Source: Epiperipatus broadwayi (lineage: Eukaryota > Onychophora > Udeonychophora > Euonychophora > Peripatidae). From it: a DNA stretch of 64,000 nucleotides. Shown piece after piece: positions 1-13,119 of this stretch. The notes under the pieces are model-generated. The model had not been told where the DNA came from. It saw nothing but the letters and a program-made list of their open reading frames with translations, and made no database searches. The position numbers and the translations under genes were made by a program. The stretch covers positions 62,001-126,000 of the forward strand of contig JAQFVV010000180.1 of the NCBI GenBank assembly GCA_028023455.1. The letters are read 5' to 3'. Each line of letters begins with the position of its first letter. Position 1 is the first letter of the stretch.

Positions 1-116
1 TAAAAATTAGTTAACAAAATAATCAATCATTCTTGCTTTGAAATGAGTGTATTGTAGAATAAAAATAGTATTTAACCAAATTTAACAAATTTGAGTTAAC
101 AAAAACTAAATTGATT

Positions 117-242
117 TTTTCAGATAAACCTGGAATTATTAAAGGGTATGAGCACAGAATCAAGGTTTCTGACAGTATACCATACCAGGAAAGATCATAC
201 CCAGTCCCACACCAATATAGAGCTGAGGTAGAGAGAGAATGA
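117..242 (+). pseudogene. Ty3/Gypsy-type pol fragment (start of reverse transcriptase)
   Basis: The frame from 117 reads FSDKPG, then EHRIKVSDSIPYQERSYP and VPHQYRAEVERE, to a TGA at 240-242. This matches the linker and first RT segment of Ty3/Gypsy-like Pol proteins, where an FSDKPG-like motif is followed by EH-I followed by P-x-R-Y-P-x-P and a VxxEI helix. Only about 41 codons survive. No catalytic RT motif, protease, integrase or LTR is visible nearby. It is a short dead relic; the superfamily call rests on the motif order only. Confidence 0.6.
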
Positions 243-3190
243 GCAACACTTGTGTGTGTTTAGACTTGGGCTTCTTATTGATAGTTTTACATTGAGCATA
301 AAGGACACAGGTGAATGTGCAAATCAGTCCCACCATGTTAGATCCTAAAAGTGGGCTTTAAAGTCACATGTCATTTGTGAATGAGTCTACAAAAATATAT
401 CAGCATGCTAATACAAAAAAAAAGTTATAATTTTAATCTTATTAAGAATAAAATTTCAAATTCATATTTTATTCTTGTTTGTGGAATGGATGATATTATA
501 CCATCTACAAATAGATGGTCCAAATATATTGGCATTTGAGAATACTTAAAAGCTAAAAAAAAAGTACAATTTAAAGATCACGTAAAAGATGCAATTTGCT
601 TAGTATAATTTATTTTTTTAAAACGTACAATGAGAGTTGATTTTTTTTGTTTCAAATTATTTGTCTGTAATTTAATTAAAGTTGAGATTGGAAAGAATAA
701 AAGGACATACAGATTACTAATCCAGATAATGAAAAAGAAAGAAATTCCAAATGTAAAAGATTATGATCAATAAAACCTTTAGGATATTAATTAAAGATGG
801 CAGAAAGAATTTGTTTAAAAAAAAGAACTTTGTAACAGAAAATGAAAATAAATGTATAAGATTATAAACCTTAATGTCATGATAAAAATATGTGCAGAAG
901 TTTCAAAACTGGATCGAGATATAAAAAGAAGACAACTTCGATCTAGGTCTTTTATTTATCTTCTGGTTATGTGTGTTTAGAGTTGGTGGTTTCTGTGAGA
1001 GTGACCTGTTGCAGTGAGATGCATCTGCACAGGAACACTACTCACTTGATGAATGAACTCATCATGCAAGAATGGAAACAAAGCCTTTTAAACATCGTCT
1101 TTCGTAAGAAAGAGGTCATCACAACTGAGCTTCTAGCTCCAGCTATGGAACAGACCAGGAATGTGAAGATGCCGGCAGGAGAAACCAATTAAATTTCAAT
1201 GAGCTCAGAATCCCATGAATCTACACAAACTTACCGGTAAACTACTCTATTCATACCCTGATTGTGATTAATGAACTATAAGCTTATAATATAATCCTGA
1301 TAGAGACATTCCCTGATTTATGAGAGATCTTTTTGATCCATGGATTGTTTAAAGAGAGAACAGAAATGGGCTGTGTTAATTATGTAAAGTGATTACCTGG
1401 ATTAATGTGCATGTCCTTTCTAATTAATAATAATAATTTATCATTAAATATTTTAATAGTAAAATAAAATATTTGTCTTTAAGATCACTTTCATCTATAT
1501 GTTATTAATTTTAGTTATTTATTTTAGTAGTAAGACTTGAATGTATCAATTAATTTTGTCCATATGGTGATTATTTAAGCCCTAGGAAAATTTCATAACA
1601 AACTTTAAAATGACAAAGAATCAAAATATCTATTTTTTTTTTTAGTAATTTTCTTTTTAATATATGATATGTGATGTAATGTGATGGTCAGAAAATTCTT
1701 GTAGAATTCTGGTACCCTTATTAAAAGAAATAAAAAGCTGATTCTGCCAGCAGTGTAGGTTATAATAATTAGTAGGCAAGTTAATCAGGAAATATAGCTA
1801 TGTTTTTGGAAATAGGAACAAGATATTTTTCTTCTCCATAGCTTGATTAACTTTCACTTTATAGTGTGTAAAAGAAGGCCTACCAGAATGAGAGAAACAT
1901 CACAATGAGTTTATAAGTATGTAGGTGATTATTTTATCTATGACATATACATCTTGTACTATAAAACAGTGCCTATGTTTTGCAGATGACCTTTCTTTGG
2001 CAAAAGTTGTTAGTAAATTTTGTATAATGTAAACTTGATGTTAACTGTTAATAAATGTGTTTATTATTAATTTAGTCTTTGTTTCTATATATGATTTCTT
2101 GAGTTCTATATTATTATGTATTTTACAGAAATCTTGGTTTAAATCAGATAATCAATTCAAATACGATACAGATCCAAACTTAAAAAGGCAAAGTTGCATA
2201 AGAATTACAATTCAAAAGGTTGGAGTTGCATTTGAAAGAATCAAATATTTATTTGATTTTATTTTGAAATAACTATTCATATATTATTTAAGTATTCTTC
2301 AAATAAAGATTACATTATGTTAGAAATTGATTTTAAATTGTATTGTTGATGAGTATTAGAATGATATAAAAGATACCCTTTCTTTCTAGTTACTCCAATG
2401 TTATCCTGGATGAAAGACTTTGCTTTTCCAAATTTATATTTTTTTAATGTAATTATTAGTTAGATTAAACCTTTCTTTAATTAATCATTGTTGTTATTAT
2501 AGTATATTGGAATAATTAGTTTATAAAAGAAGTGTATGTTTCTTTAGTCTGCTAGGATGTCATTCATTTACTCAACAACATAATATGATAATTAATATTT
2601 AAAATTATTAAAGAAAGAACCCCGGGATCATTACTTATTATTTTATGATTAGTCAAATTATTTTATTGTTTAAAATATCAATAGTGTGGCATTAATAAAC
2701 TAATTATAGTTTATTGTATTATAAGAAAAGTACTTTTTTTCTTAATTTTAGGAGAGTATTTCAGATCAGATCATGGTAATAAGATGAACTGGTGATTAAC
2801 ATTACTTTTTCAAGACATTTTAAGAAAGTATAATAGAAGAAATTCACTATAATATTTTATATGACATGTAAACTACTTATGCTATTTGGAAGGTGCATTT
2901 TAATATGAGATGGTTGACTGATTTTAAAAATGGTGTATAAGAATGAGTGAGATTTCTCATCTTCTTAATTTATTTGTTTATATTATGACAATATGCATTT
3001 GTCAATATTTTAATTCCCCAATATTTTAAAGCATGTCTCTATAGTAAATCTTATAATCTCAAATAACCTACTGAGCTTAGCTGAAGGATGTCATTATTGC
3101 CAGGATGGTGGAGATAGTATATCGTATATATGATGAATCTCTGAGATTTTTCTTTTTATATCTCTCTGTCTTTTATTTGGGTAGAATATA
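243..3190. other. AT-rich intergenic DNA, no gene recognised
   Basis: I see no exon or transposon motif in this stretch. A short open frame at 971-1192 lies in a slightly less AT-rich patch (about 940-1200). It has no recognisable motif and no splice signals that I trust. Confidence 0.5.
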
Positions 3191-3359
3191 TATATAATGT
3201 CTTTTAATTAAAAAACTACTGTAATAACAATAAAAATAATAAATATAATGGTAATTACCTATTACATACAATCTTTCAATCTGCAGAAGTACTTTCAGTT
3301 AATCCCTTAACCTGCCTCAACTGCCGCTAAATTCAAAAACATAACAGAAGCGAACATCA

Positions 3360-3872
3360 TCAACTTAAATTCCATGAGTCCCAAATTTTAACATTGGCAG
3401 CTTGTCTATTAATTATATTTATTTTATTTCTAGTTATTAAAATTGCTTCCTTAATTTTTTTTTTTACTATGATTTTTCTCTCTTCGTGAAGAATCTTAGC
3501 ACTTTCGATATCAAAGTCAAATGTATATTTACATATACTTTCATGATCCAACAAAACTGAAGCAGTCATTAAATTATTATTATTTTTATTTTTCACATGC
3601 TTGTATAACAATTCATTCTTCTTTAATCTTTTTTCATTACTGCACCTTGATTCATCCATATATGAAAACATACAGCCACAAAAAATTTGATATACATCAT
3701 TCCTTTTCTGCTTGACAGATATGACATTTTTAGAATTATTCACTAACTTATTAACATTATTTGTAACACAAAATGAAACATTAAACACATTCTTATATAA
3801 AGCCTTAAAAAATTTCACTTGAGCATTTGAAATATATGATACAGATATCCATTTTTTATTATCAATCTTCAA
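3360..3872 (-). pseudogene. Penelope-like element GIY-YIG endonuclease domain, 5'-truncated copy
   Basis: A 170-residue open frame begins MKIDNKKWIS and ends just before the conserved 3' block. The centre reads VYQIFCGCMFSYMDESRC, the position where Penelope-like endonucleases have a Y-x-I-x-C...YIGET-x-R core. The usual YIGE is YMDE here. The C-terminal half (LLDHESICKYTFDFDIESAKIL, then INRQAANVKIWD) fits the Penelope endonuclease tail. No reverse transcriptase lies upstream, so this is only the 3' part of an element. It pairs with the inverted copy at 4159-4640. It is open but very short, so I treat it as a non-functional fragment. Confidence 0.7.
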
Positions 3873-4158
3873 CTCCTAAAGGACTAGACAAAAATATTAA
3901 GAATTTGAATTTAATTATTACAAGAGATAATAGTTTGTTAAGTTATAAATTAATAATTAAAAAAAAGGGGATATCTAAATTGTAAAAGTGGCGACTTTTA
4001 GATCTTTTTTGTTTGTAATGAAAAGCTATATCATTACCAGTGTGATAAATTAAAAAAATATTGAGATATTTGCCAAGGAATTGTTTAAAGTTGATTATAA
4101 GAGTGAACAAATTAACAATACTTTATGTCAATTTAAAAAGAGTTATAATTAAAGGAGT

Positions 4159-4640
4159 TGAAGATTGATAATAAAAAATGGATATCTATAACATATATTT
4201 CAAATGCTCAAGTGAAATTTTTTAAGGATGTGTTTAATGTTTCATTTTGTGTTACAAATAATGTTAATAAGTTAGTGAATAATTCTAAAAATGTCATACC
4301 TGTCAAACAGAAAAGTAATGTTGTTTATTAAATTTTTGTGGGTGTATGTTACCTTATACAGGTGAATCGAGGTGCAGTATTGAAAAAAGATTAAAGGAGT
4401 ATGAATTGTTATACAAGCATGTGAAAAGTAAAATTAATAATGATTTAATGACTGCTTCAGTTTTGCATATAAATATAAATTTAAGTTTGATATTGAAAGT
4501 GTTAAGATTCTTCATGAAGAGAGAAACCATAACAAAATAAAAATTAAGAAGGCAATTTTAATAAATAAAAATAAAATGAATATAATTAATAGGCAAGCTG
4601 CTAACATTAAAATTTAGGATTCATGGGATTTGAGTTAATA
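4159..4640 (+). pseudogene. Inverted partner copy of the Penelope GIY-YIG domain, with stops
   Basis: This + strand copy repeats the reading of the - strand frame at 3360-3872: NKKWIS near its start, then YTGESRCSIEKRLKEYELLY, LMTASVL, and INRQAANIKI near 4590. It retains YTGE where the partner has YMDE. Several in-frame stops and at least one frameshift separate the blocks, so it cannot encode a protein. It is the right arm of the fold-back structure. Confidence 0.7.
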
Positions 4641-4779
4641 ATGTTTGCTTCCATTTGCTTTTTGAATTTTATGGCAGTTGAGGAGGGTTAAGGAATTAAC
4701 CAAAAGTATTTCTGTAGATTGAAAGACTATATATAATAGTTAATTACCATTATAATTATTATTTTTATTATATATATAT

Positions 4780-6235
4780 ATATATATTGAGCTGATATTT
4801 TCTACCAACTCATATATATATATATGTATAATTTAATAAAAATGTGTATACCTTATTTTGAAATAAAAATTATTTTTTTAAATATGATTTTAAAAGTTTT
4901 TTTTTTTTTGTCTTTTGTTTAATTATCTTGAAGGAATCAGCCTTTCTTTGGTTTAAGTATTTAGTTAAAATTAAATCTTAAAATTTAATTTTGAATAAAA
5001 GTTGTTTTTTTTTTGTTTGTAAATTAAAAGAATTCTTAGAAAATGAGACAGCTGGGGGGAAGAAAAAGTATGGATTATTTTTTTTTTGTAATTAACTTTA
5101 TTGTTGAGACTTTTGATAGTGAAGGTGTTTTTGTTATCTATTATGCGATTTTGAATGTTTCTACAGGATTAAAGGCAAAATATGACCAAAAAAGGACATA
5201 AAATAAAAATGTGAATCCAGACTTTAAAAGGATTCAAAAATTATAAATTACAGAGTGGCCCTTTGTTTGAATTACTTGGTATTTTGCTTGAGATAGTGCT
5301 TGACCAATTGGGTTTGATTTGGCTCGGACTCATATACAGTTTAAATATTGAAAAGATAAATTAAACAAAAGAATATTAGAGAGTGCAGAGAATATATTGG
5401 ATGGCTAAGAGACACAAAAACTTTCTCCTCAGGGAACTTCTCATTCCATCATCACCTAAAACTGCCAACATAAATGCTGACATAGTGAAATTTGAACATG
5501 TAAAGCTAACTGAGGAAATTGGACATAATGGAAATACCAGAGAATCCATGCCAACCATTGGATGAAGATTCACATAAGAACTTTTCCCCACAGGATCAAA
5601 AAACTACACTGATCGATCAGGGTAATTATGAATTTTTCTCCAATAAATATTTTTTAGTGTATAATGGCATAATAGAATGGAAGACATTCACTTAACTATA
5701 AAGAGAAACAGGTTTCGATAATAGATAGGGTTTATTAATTATGCGTATTTTACTAACTCAAATTAATCAATATTATATCTTTTGTTGTTTTCCTAATAAT
5801 TCTTTTTTTTATTATTATTATTATACTACCAATATATATATATATCAAAATAAAGATTGTTTATTTGATCTAAAAGGGTCAGTAGATTTTGAATAGTATT
5901 TAACATTTGCGAGAGAGGGTTTGAGTGTCGCTATCTAGCACATTCTTATTAATTAATCGCCCTTGAGTTTCACTCCTAGTTTATATTCTTTCACAATTAT
6001 TTGGTACTTTTAATATATGTAGGTTAAATGATGGCCCATATTCCTTCGAGAAAAGATATGTTAAATAAATTTGTTAGTATTGAATAGATCGAATTAGTTT
6101 GGTTAAATAAAAAAAAATAAAAAAATATAATAAATAATTCAATCTTAATTGTTTGTTTTAATTTAATCATGATTTAAGTAGTTAAGGATTCCTTTTATAG
6201 AATTTAAGTCTGACCCAGATTATGTTTTAAACTTA
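4780..6235. other. Intergenic DNA, no gene recognised
   Basis: AT-rich with TA microsatellite patches (about 4770-4825, 5832-5845). A less AT-rich patch at about 5370-5620 has short frames on both strands that resemble no family I recognise. I found no transposon end that explains it. Confidence 0.45.
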
Positions 6236-6239
6236 CATT

Positions 6240-6960
6240 GGGTGATAATCATGATTGGCGAAGCCTTCATGACCTGGTCCTGTGATGTGATGCACTGTGA
6301 CTTCTTATACAGAGTCAGGAATCTTTCAGCAAGTATGCCTAGAGAAACCTGCTACCACTTTGACTTCTCTTTCCATTCCCCACCCCAAGTTTTCCCATAT
6401 TTTTCTCTATCCTGCTCCATCCCATTTTCACAACATAATCTTTGTCAACTCTATGGCCTTTATATCTAAATACCCCTTATCTTTTCCCAAACCCAGCATA
6501 AAAACCAATAACCCACTTTCTATATAATCACTTTGTTCATATTTATTCTTCCACAACTTCATTATTTGTATCCTTTCTGCTTTCAGACATTTACTTTCAA
6601 TTAACAGATACCTAATATTTTCTATGCCTTCCTTACGCAACGTGCAGACTAAATCACCCATATTTTTCCATTTATGTGTATATTCCCTTATTGCTAAAGA
6701 ACCTGTTCAAGCCTTAAACAGTAAACTACTTTCCTTGCTATTATCATAAATTAACTCACACCCAATATTCTGTTTACTTCTATAAATATTTAAACTATTT
6801 TTACTCTCCATACTAGCTCTCCATCTCTCCAATTCCCTATTCTTTATTAATGCATCTATTCTTCTATCCCATTCCTTAACACTATAATGCTCAACAATTC
6901 TCCTAACACAATCATCCCACCTTTTGTATAAGTATACTGACATAAATTCTTTATCTAAAT
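6240..6960 (-). pseudogene. LINE (non-LTR retrotransposon) ORF2 C-terminal end
   Basis: Reading the - strand from 6943, one frame runs to 6428 with a single internal TGA at about 6707-6709, consistent with CGA to TGA decay. It contains WDDCVRRIVEHYSVKEWDRR, then DNSKESSLLFKA, stop, TGSLAIREYTHKWKNMGDLVC, then IENIRYLLIESKCLKAERI. This is the layout of the C-terminal domain of LINE ORF2 proteins: an LLFKARTGSL-like helix, a Cys-rich C-x-C / H / EC-x-x-L knuckle, then an LGLGKDK stretch. The first Cys and the His of the knuckle are lost. Sequence from 6427 to 6240 looks like the 3' untranslated tail. RT and endonuclease domains are absent, so it is 5'-truncated. Confidence 0.6.
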
Positions 6961-6969
6961 CTTCTGCAT

Positions 6970-9620
6970 ATCACATTACCTTTTGCACTCATCTTGTTTT
7001 CTAAACTAAAAATGCTTAGTGGCGCTCTCATTTGGCAACCTTATTTTGTAATTTTTTGTAAAAAATGTGGACAGTGCAAAATGTCATGGCACAATATATA
7101 TATTAACAAAATTATGTTAGAGTTGGGGATCATATTTTTAGAGTGAGAGTAAACTAACCAAAATTAGAACTAAAATAATCGAGAAAGTAAAGAGGATTTT
7201 CAAAAAATAAGATAGCAATAAATGTCAAAAGCTTTATGAATTTACAGAATGCATAAATTAATGCAGGTTGAATATCTTTATTACGAAACTTGTTTTTTTT
7301 TTTTAGCCTTTTCAAATTAAGAAATATTACAAATGTGAACAAGGTCAACCAAATGATTTTCATAATGAAAAGTATTCCTATACTTATTAGTTTAAAAATA
7401 ATATTAATAAAAGAATTAAATCTAAACAATATTAACTGTATGTAATCACCATACATTAAATGTAATTTCATTATTTATTAAATGTAATTTATTAGCAAAT
7501 TTTGTTTAAAAAAGATTAAAGAAAAAACATATTATTTAGATTTTGGAGGAAATTTGTCATCGCATATTTGGCAGAAAATATGATAATTCCAGTAGCACTC
7601 TTTTATTATATTGTTCTTATAATAAATCAAAAATTGTAATCTTTGGGCATACTTGTTTTGTAAATATGATGAATATTCAAATATCCAGATGTGGTCCCTT
7701 AATATTTAGAAATCCATGTTAATACTCTTGAGTTATGGTCAATGCAAGGGTTATAAAATAAATAATCAAATGGTTGTCTCTCTGGTTGTCCCTCTTGGAG
7801 GTCAGGTGATGTCTAAGCATTTGAAGAGACAGATTGAGCTTCAATTCAGGGACCATTAACTCTTTTGTTCATCATTCTACCATTGGATTAATAGTTAATA
7901 CAAACACAACAGAAAAAAAAGTGTTTCTAATCACTTCTATCATATTCTATAACAATCAGTAAAAAAAGGTGTATATGTGTTTTTATTATCAGTATTAAAA
8001 CAAAATATTAAAACAAACTATTTTTTAAAAAACAGCAAATATTGTCCTAAATATATCTAGGGTTATAGTTGCATTACCAGATCAGTATACACGAATAAGA
8101 AATTGTTTAACAGATATCCAGTTAGCATCAAAGAGTGAAATCTTTCAGACTTAAAAAGTTAGAAAAAGAAGACTAATCCATTTACTTCTGTTTAAAACCC
8201 TCTAATCACCACTCCATCCTTTTTTTCTTTTCAAAATATACATTACATATAAACATAATTCAAACAATTAAAAGTCTCATTTTCCTCTTTTCTTTATAAA
8301 AACTTTATTTCTTGTATATACATATCCACTTGTTCCAACGTTTCAACTATTTTTACTTTACAGTCATTTTCAAGGATCTAGAAAAAACATATTACATTAT
8401 AACATTATACTATTATATTATAAAAAGAAGATTATATGAATTAAGCTTGTGATATGGTCATCCTTACTAATTTATGTTCCATGTGGCAAAAAATGCATTA
8501 AAAAAATACAATACAATCAACAAACATCTTGAAAGTCTTATAAGTTATATGGAGTAAAAATGTCATATAAAAACTCACAAAATAGGCCAACTGAAACTAT
8601 CGTCCATTGTTAATTTCATAGTTAAAAACTTCTATAGGTCAAATTACTATAGAGGTCTAAATATTTTAAAACTTTTGATGAAAAAGTGATCTAAAATCTG
8701 TATAATACCACCATACCAATTAACATGGGATACGAAATTATTGAAGACAAAGCAATACTGGAAAATGTTTTAAAATTAGAAATGCGTAAAAAGGGGACAT
8801 AGCTTTGATAAACATTTAGAGAGTTAATAAATAAGAATTTTTTTGTCATCATTAAAAGATCATAGTTTAAAAGCAGGGTCTTATAATTCAAGAATTAATC
8901 AAAATAAACTTCATCTTCTAATCTAAACTTTGAAAAAATGTATGAATTCTGAGAGTCAATTAAACTGGCTATAATTTAACTAATATTCATCATACTTTTG
9001 TCCCCTATACCTTAAGTGCAATAGTAGAAAACGATATACAAAAGTTAATATGACTGTGCATTTTAGAAACTTCTCAAACCTCATATTTGTCAAAATTCAT
9101 AATAGTAGTTCATTGGAAACATTTTTTTAAAAAAAAAATGGCATCAATGAGATGGTAAGCATTCTTTTTACCATAATTTTAATACCATTTGGATCTCTGA
9201 TCAGATTTTTAGAAATCCTTTCTTTACTCTCACACTAATCTATCAAAAGGGAAAAAATTATCACATGGTGTCATTATTGTGGTTATACTATATATTTTAG
9301 TAATTAATGAATTTTGCACTACTAATGGATGTCACTTCATACTTTTCATTAGAAGTTTAAAGTTAATAAATCAGTAATAATAAAAACAGTCAAATGGCTT
9401 CACTGTTCAGGAATTTATAAGAAGTTTGAGCATCAGAAGGGTTAGAACTGGAATTGGTCCAAGGAGTCTGACTCTTTACTACTGTATTAATCCAATGTCA
9501 GTATTAATTTGAATACAATAGCTTTTATCTCTTCAAAGAATTAAACAAAAAAAAAGTCAATCTTTAAAAGTATATATACTATATTATAGCAATTATGTGA
9601 TTAAACATTACATCTTAGTA
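6970..9620. other. Intergenic DNA, no gene recognised
   Basis: AT-rich throughout. A block at about 8310-8430, with a CAACGTTTCAAC-like motif followed by TTTTCAAGGATCTA, resembles the block at about 29350-29430 and may be a Penelope-type terminal remnant. Hydrophobic open frames such as 7154-7471 (- strand) look like chance products of T-rich sequence. Confidence 0.4.
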
Positions 9621-9654
9621 AAATAATGAGTGAATAGAAGGCATTTAAATATAT

Positions 9655-9960
9655 ATATATATTATAACACTAAAGGAGTTTATTGTATTTGCTGCAAAGA
9701 CTGGATGTTTAATACTAGAAAAGAAGGCAAAACAAGAATAAAGATTTACATTGTAGATGTAGTTTATGTGGAGATGGAAGAGAAAATAATGAACTTAGTT
9801 TTGGAGTGTAAGCTCTTAAAACAGAACTGAGATAAAATATATGGTAAATGTTTAAGCATTTAAAACTAATAACTGAGAAGGAGAAAGACATTTTATGATT
9901 TTTTATTTTCTTCATATAAAATGAAATTGGAAAAGTGAAATGGTATAGTGGAAGCATCAA
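9655..9960 (+). pseudogene. Second LINE ORF2 C-terminal remnant, frameshifted
   Basis: One frame at about 9748-9790 reads LHCRCSLCGDGRE. A second frame continues as EEKIMNLVLECKLLKQ to about 9827. Joined conceptually, this is the C-x-C...(H)...LVLEC-x-x-L zinc-knuckle pattern of LINE ORF2 C-termini, the same region as in the copy at 6240-6960 but on the opposite strand. The conserved His is Asn. A frameshift and a stop near 9830 make it a dead remnant. Confidence 0.45.
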
Positions 9961-10279
9961 AACAATATTTATTAAAATGGAATAGGAGGGGGGAAAGTAA
10001 ATTATGGATAAAAAAATAAATGTTAGTAACGAATCAAGAAATAGATGAACTTATTGAAGTATATAGGAAATTGGATGGAAAAAATATTTAACTTGAAAAG
10101 AGTTGCAGGTCAATATTAACAAAAACTTATAATTTCTCTAAGAAAAAACTTTTTAAAATTGTTTGCAATAAATTGAGTGAGATAGGAGACATAATACCAC
10201 ATGCTACAGTCTATAAGTAAAGCAACATATTTCAACAAAATTAAATAATTACAAAGTGTGGAAAATTTTAAATTTTATT

Positions 10280-12700
10280 TCATAATAAATTACTACAGCA
10301 GCGATGCGATGTAAAATAGCAGCTCCTTAGACTAATGGAATAGTAATGCTCATTGCTTTCAGTTACTAGCCATCGTCTTAGCCGATAACTGACGTCTATA
10401 ATGTTTCGTCTTCATATAAACTACATTTTGAATACTAATTACAATCCATTTTATGTACATAACTTCATGAAATTATAATAAACAGGAAATAAAATGTATA
10501 AGCAACTAATTTACGACAAAATGAATAATACAAAATAAAAAAAACTTCAATCCTCCAAGAGTAAAGTGTTTAACTACTAAATTGGGGAGAAGGAAGTTAA
10601 CTTACATTGTTTTTCTAAAAATTATATTTTAATACAACAACATTCTCAGCTATTTGCGTGAATAGATCATAATATGAAAACAGATGGAGTGTTCACCCAT
10701 ACATGTACTACCATTTAATAATTACTTGGATTAAAATTATTACTATCTTTATGTTCATTTAAAAAAAAGAAAAAAACATTTAACATTTGTTGAAATTGTC
10801 AAATTTTACCCATTCCGTTACTGTTTTCCCGTAAGTTGGAAAGGGGGGGGGGAAGAGTTTCTGTTTTACTCCGCATTCAGACGAATAACTGTGGAATCAC
10901 GTGCATCTGCCACTCAAGTCAATTATTTTATAAATATTTTTGTATTTGTTTAGCACAGATTCCAATATATTTATAAGCTTTATGTTGAATGCGAATAATG
11001 AGAAAGGCTCACTTAACATTCGTGTTATATATATATTAAATAATATACTAAGTAATCGACCTTGAACTGTGCGCTTATATAGAATTTACGTATATATATT
11101 TTAACATACATTCACAATGTTTAGCGTAGTTTTATAATTCTAATTTTCAAATCGCATCAATTTTCATTATATTTTTAGATATATTCTGACGCCGAATGTG
11201 ATGTAGCAGTAATTTCGGTTGCAGAGCGACATAATAGAACAGATAACATTTAATATAATTATGAATTTGATTTGAAGATAAGATTAAATGAATTGTTAAA
11301 GATGAGGATGAATTGGGAAAACTGCCCGGATTCATCGCGTATATTATATCCTACAAATTGCAATAAATAATATGCATTATTTATTGTGATATATGAGTAT
11401 TATATTTTTATTTCAAATCATTAACAAATAAAAATTCTTACCTAAAATTACCACGAAAAGAGTACGCATTTTATAATCCTTTCAGAAAAAAATATCACGA
11501 TCTTTTAAAATGGTAGACGAAACCAAGAATTCTGGGATTGATATAATTTTATCACTGTTGTTATCTTAAAAAATACATTTCTGTTCAGTACAGTTGCGTA
11601 ACTATCGAAAAAGGCAAATGAAACAAGCACTATCAAAAATATGAATCAATTTAAAAACAAATCTACAACAGCAATTTCTACATAATCATATCTCTTGGTA
11701 TAATTATTACAGCCGCCTTAGAGCGCATATGATCACAGGCAAACATTTTTGTGGTTTTTTAGATTATTTAAATTTGTAACATTTGATATTAGCTTGCAAA
11801 CGGACGGAAGCATGACTACTTTTAATGAAATTTAATTGTTATTGTTGTTGTTGTTTTTTTAAGAATATATATATAAAATATTTGCCGTTGAAATTCAATG
11901 CAATTACAATCAAATTTACAGTTGATCCAAACACACATAGCTAAAAGAATAAAATATAACCATTGATAAAAAAATTTTTTTTTTCCTGTATATTAAAAAT
12001 TTATTTAACATTCTAATAGAATGTTGAATTTTCTTTTAAAGTATATACTGTATAGCGCATTCGCAGCCACAGTTGCGGCTTGGATATGAATAAACTTGAA
12101 TTATTTTTTAATAGATAAAAGATTTTTTTCCAGATAATCAGACTATAATAAATATAGCCAATCATCTAAACTTTTTGTCGATAAGTGAATATTTAGATAT
12201 CCTTATATAGAAGATAAAACAAAGATAGAAAGCTCAAATCCAGCAAATTAGCGAAACTGACGACCGCTATTTTCTCCTTTATCACTCCTTTATAGGAGCT
12301 TTTAGAGAGACCTTTGTCTTGCAGTGGACTATTTAAAGACCGTTTTACCTGTTTTTAAAATATTTAATTACTTACTATTGAATATCTGTAATTTTAACAT
12401 ATTTTTATCAAATATTTTTGAATATATGTATATTAAATGCTAGCATCTTACATTGTTCGGAAGGTTAGAGTCTCCATAATGCACCTATTCTCAGATTAGG
12501 AGCACGTGAGGTGTGAATTTTAAATATATCTTTTGAAATATTGTGGAATTATGTTTTCCAATGCATTTTTCATTATACAGATTTATTTGTTTTGCTTGTA
12601 CATAGAACATTTGTAGATATTTTCTAATGCGTATGTTTGTGTTAGCATTTATATTTAAACGAGTTATAGCCGCAGCTTAACTGGTAATTAAAATATATTT
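10280..12700. promoter_or_regulatory. CpG-richer, less repetitive stretch; possible promoter region
   Basis: Compared with the rest of the window this stretch has many more CG dinucleotides (for example around 10300-10410, 10860-10910, 11190-11230, 11700-11810, 12055-12080, 12260-12350) and no recognisable transposon. The other locally CpG-rich patch (36.4-37.5 kb) surrounds the start of the secreted-protein gene. By analogy this may be the 5' region of another gene, possibly the - strand candidate exon at 11469-11442. This is inference from composition only. Confidence 0.3.
11442..11469 (-). CDS. Candidate first coding exon of a secreted protein (signal-peptide start)
   Basis: On the - strand an ATG at 11469 is followed by nine codons, MRTLFVVIL, plus one extra base, then a GTAAGA donor at 11441-11436. 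This has the design of the well-supported exon at 36861: a very short exon with Met, a basic residue, then hydrophobic residues, ending in a phase-1 donor. A downstream partner is not established. An acceptor at 11351 would add a short hydrophobic tail. An acceptor at 10421 would add VYMKTKHYRRQLSAKTMASN ending in TGA at 10361-10359. Neither is convincing, and a distant exon outside the window is equally possible. A chance ATG-donor pair cannot be excluded. Confidence 0.28.
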
Positions 12701-12709
12701 AAATAATAT

Positions 12710-13105
12710 CTACATGACGTAATAATAGACGAGTAATCAACAGCAGGTAAAATTATTATAACTCATTTTATAAACAATGGTACGACAATGTAAGACATTT
12801 TTAACTGTGGTTGATAACTCAAGTATTATTATTTTATGTAAATATTGTTTAAACATATTTTAATTATCAATAGATATAAAATTCTAAAAAAAAAAAAAAA
12901 ATATCAATAAATATAATAAACACCTCCACACTTCCCCAATTCTTTTCAAATTCATATAAATAAAGATATAATAATAAATTTTAATTATCAACTGCATTAC
13001 TTTCTTTGATTTTTATTAAACCATGGGTTTAGCTAGTTACAGTATAGATAAATTCTCTCAAATAACTCTATCATTTTTGTTTCTGTATAGGTAAAACAAC
13101 GTTAA
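12710..13105. other. AT-rich intergenic DNA, nothing recognised
   Basis: Only A/T-rich low-complexity sequence is seen, including a poly-A run at about 12886-12901. Confidence 0.5.
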
Positions 13106-13119
13106 TTGATTACATATTT

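Larger units (their letters stand above)
3190..4775. repeat. Fold-back pair of Penelope 3' ends (head-to-head GIY-YIG copies)
   Basis: The left arm (about 3190-3880) and right arm (about 4135-4775) are inverted copies of one Penelope-like 3' segment separated by about 250 bp of spacer. From the spacer outward each arm holds a GIY-YIG coding region, then a conserved 3' untranslated block containing CCTCAACTGCC or its complement, then an AT-rich simple-repeat tail. The same 3' block forms the palindrome at 22550-22766, so it belongs to a repeat family. Arms are diverged, and the right arm has more stops. Confidence 0.8.

Noticed and set aside
7154-7471. 105-codon hydrophobic frame on the - strand
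   Set aside because: T-rich DNA read as Phe/Ile/Leu gives such frames by chance. There are no splice signals, no start context and no family resemblance.
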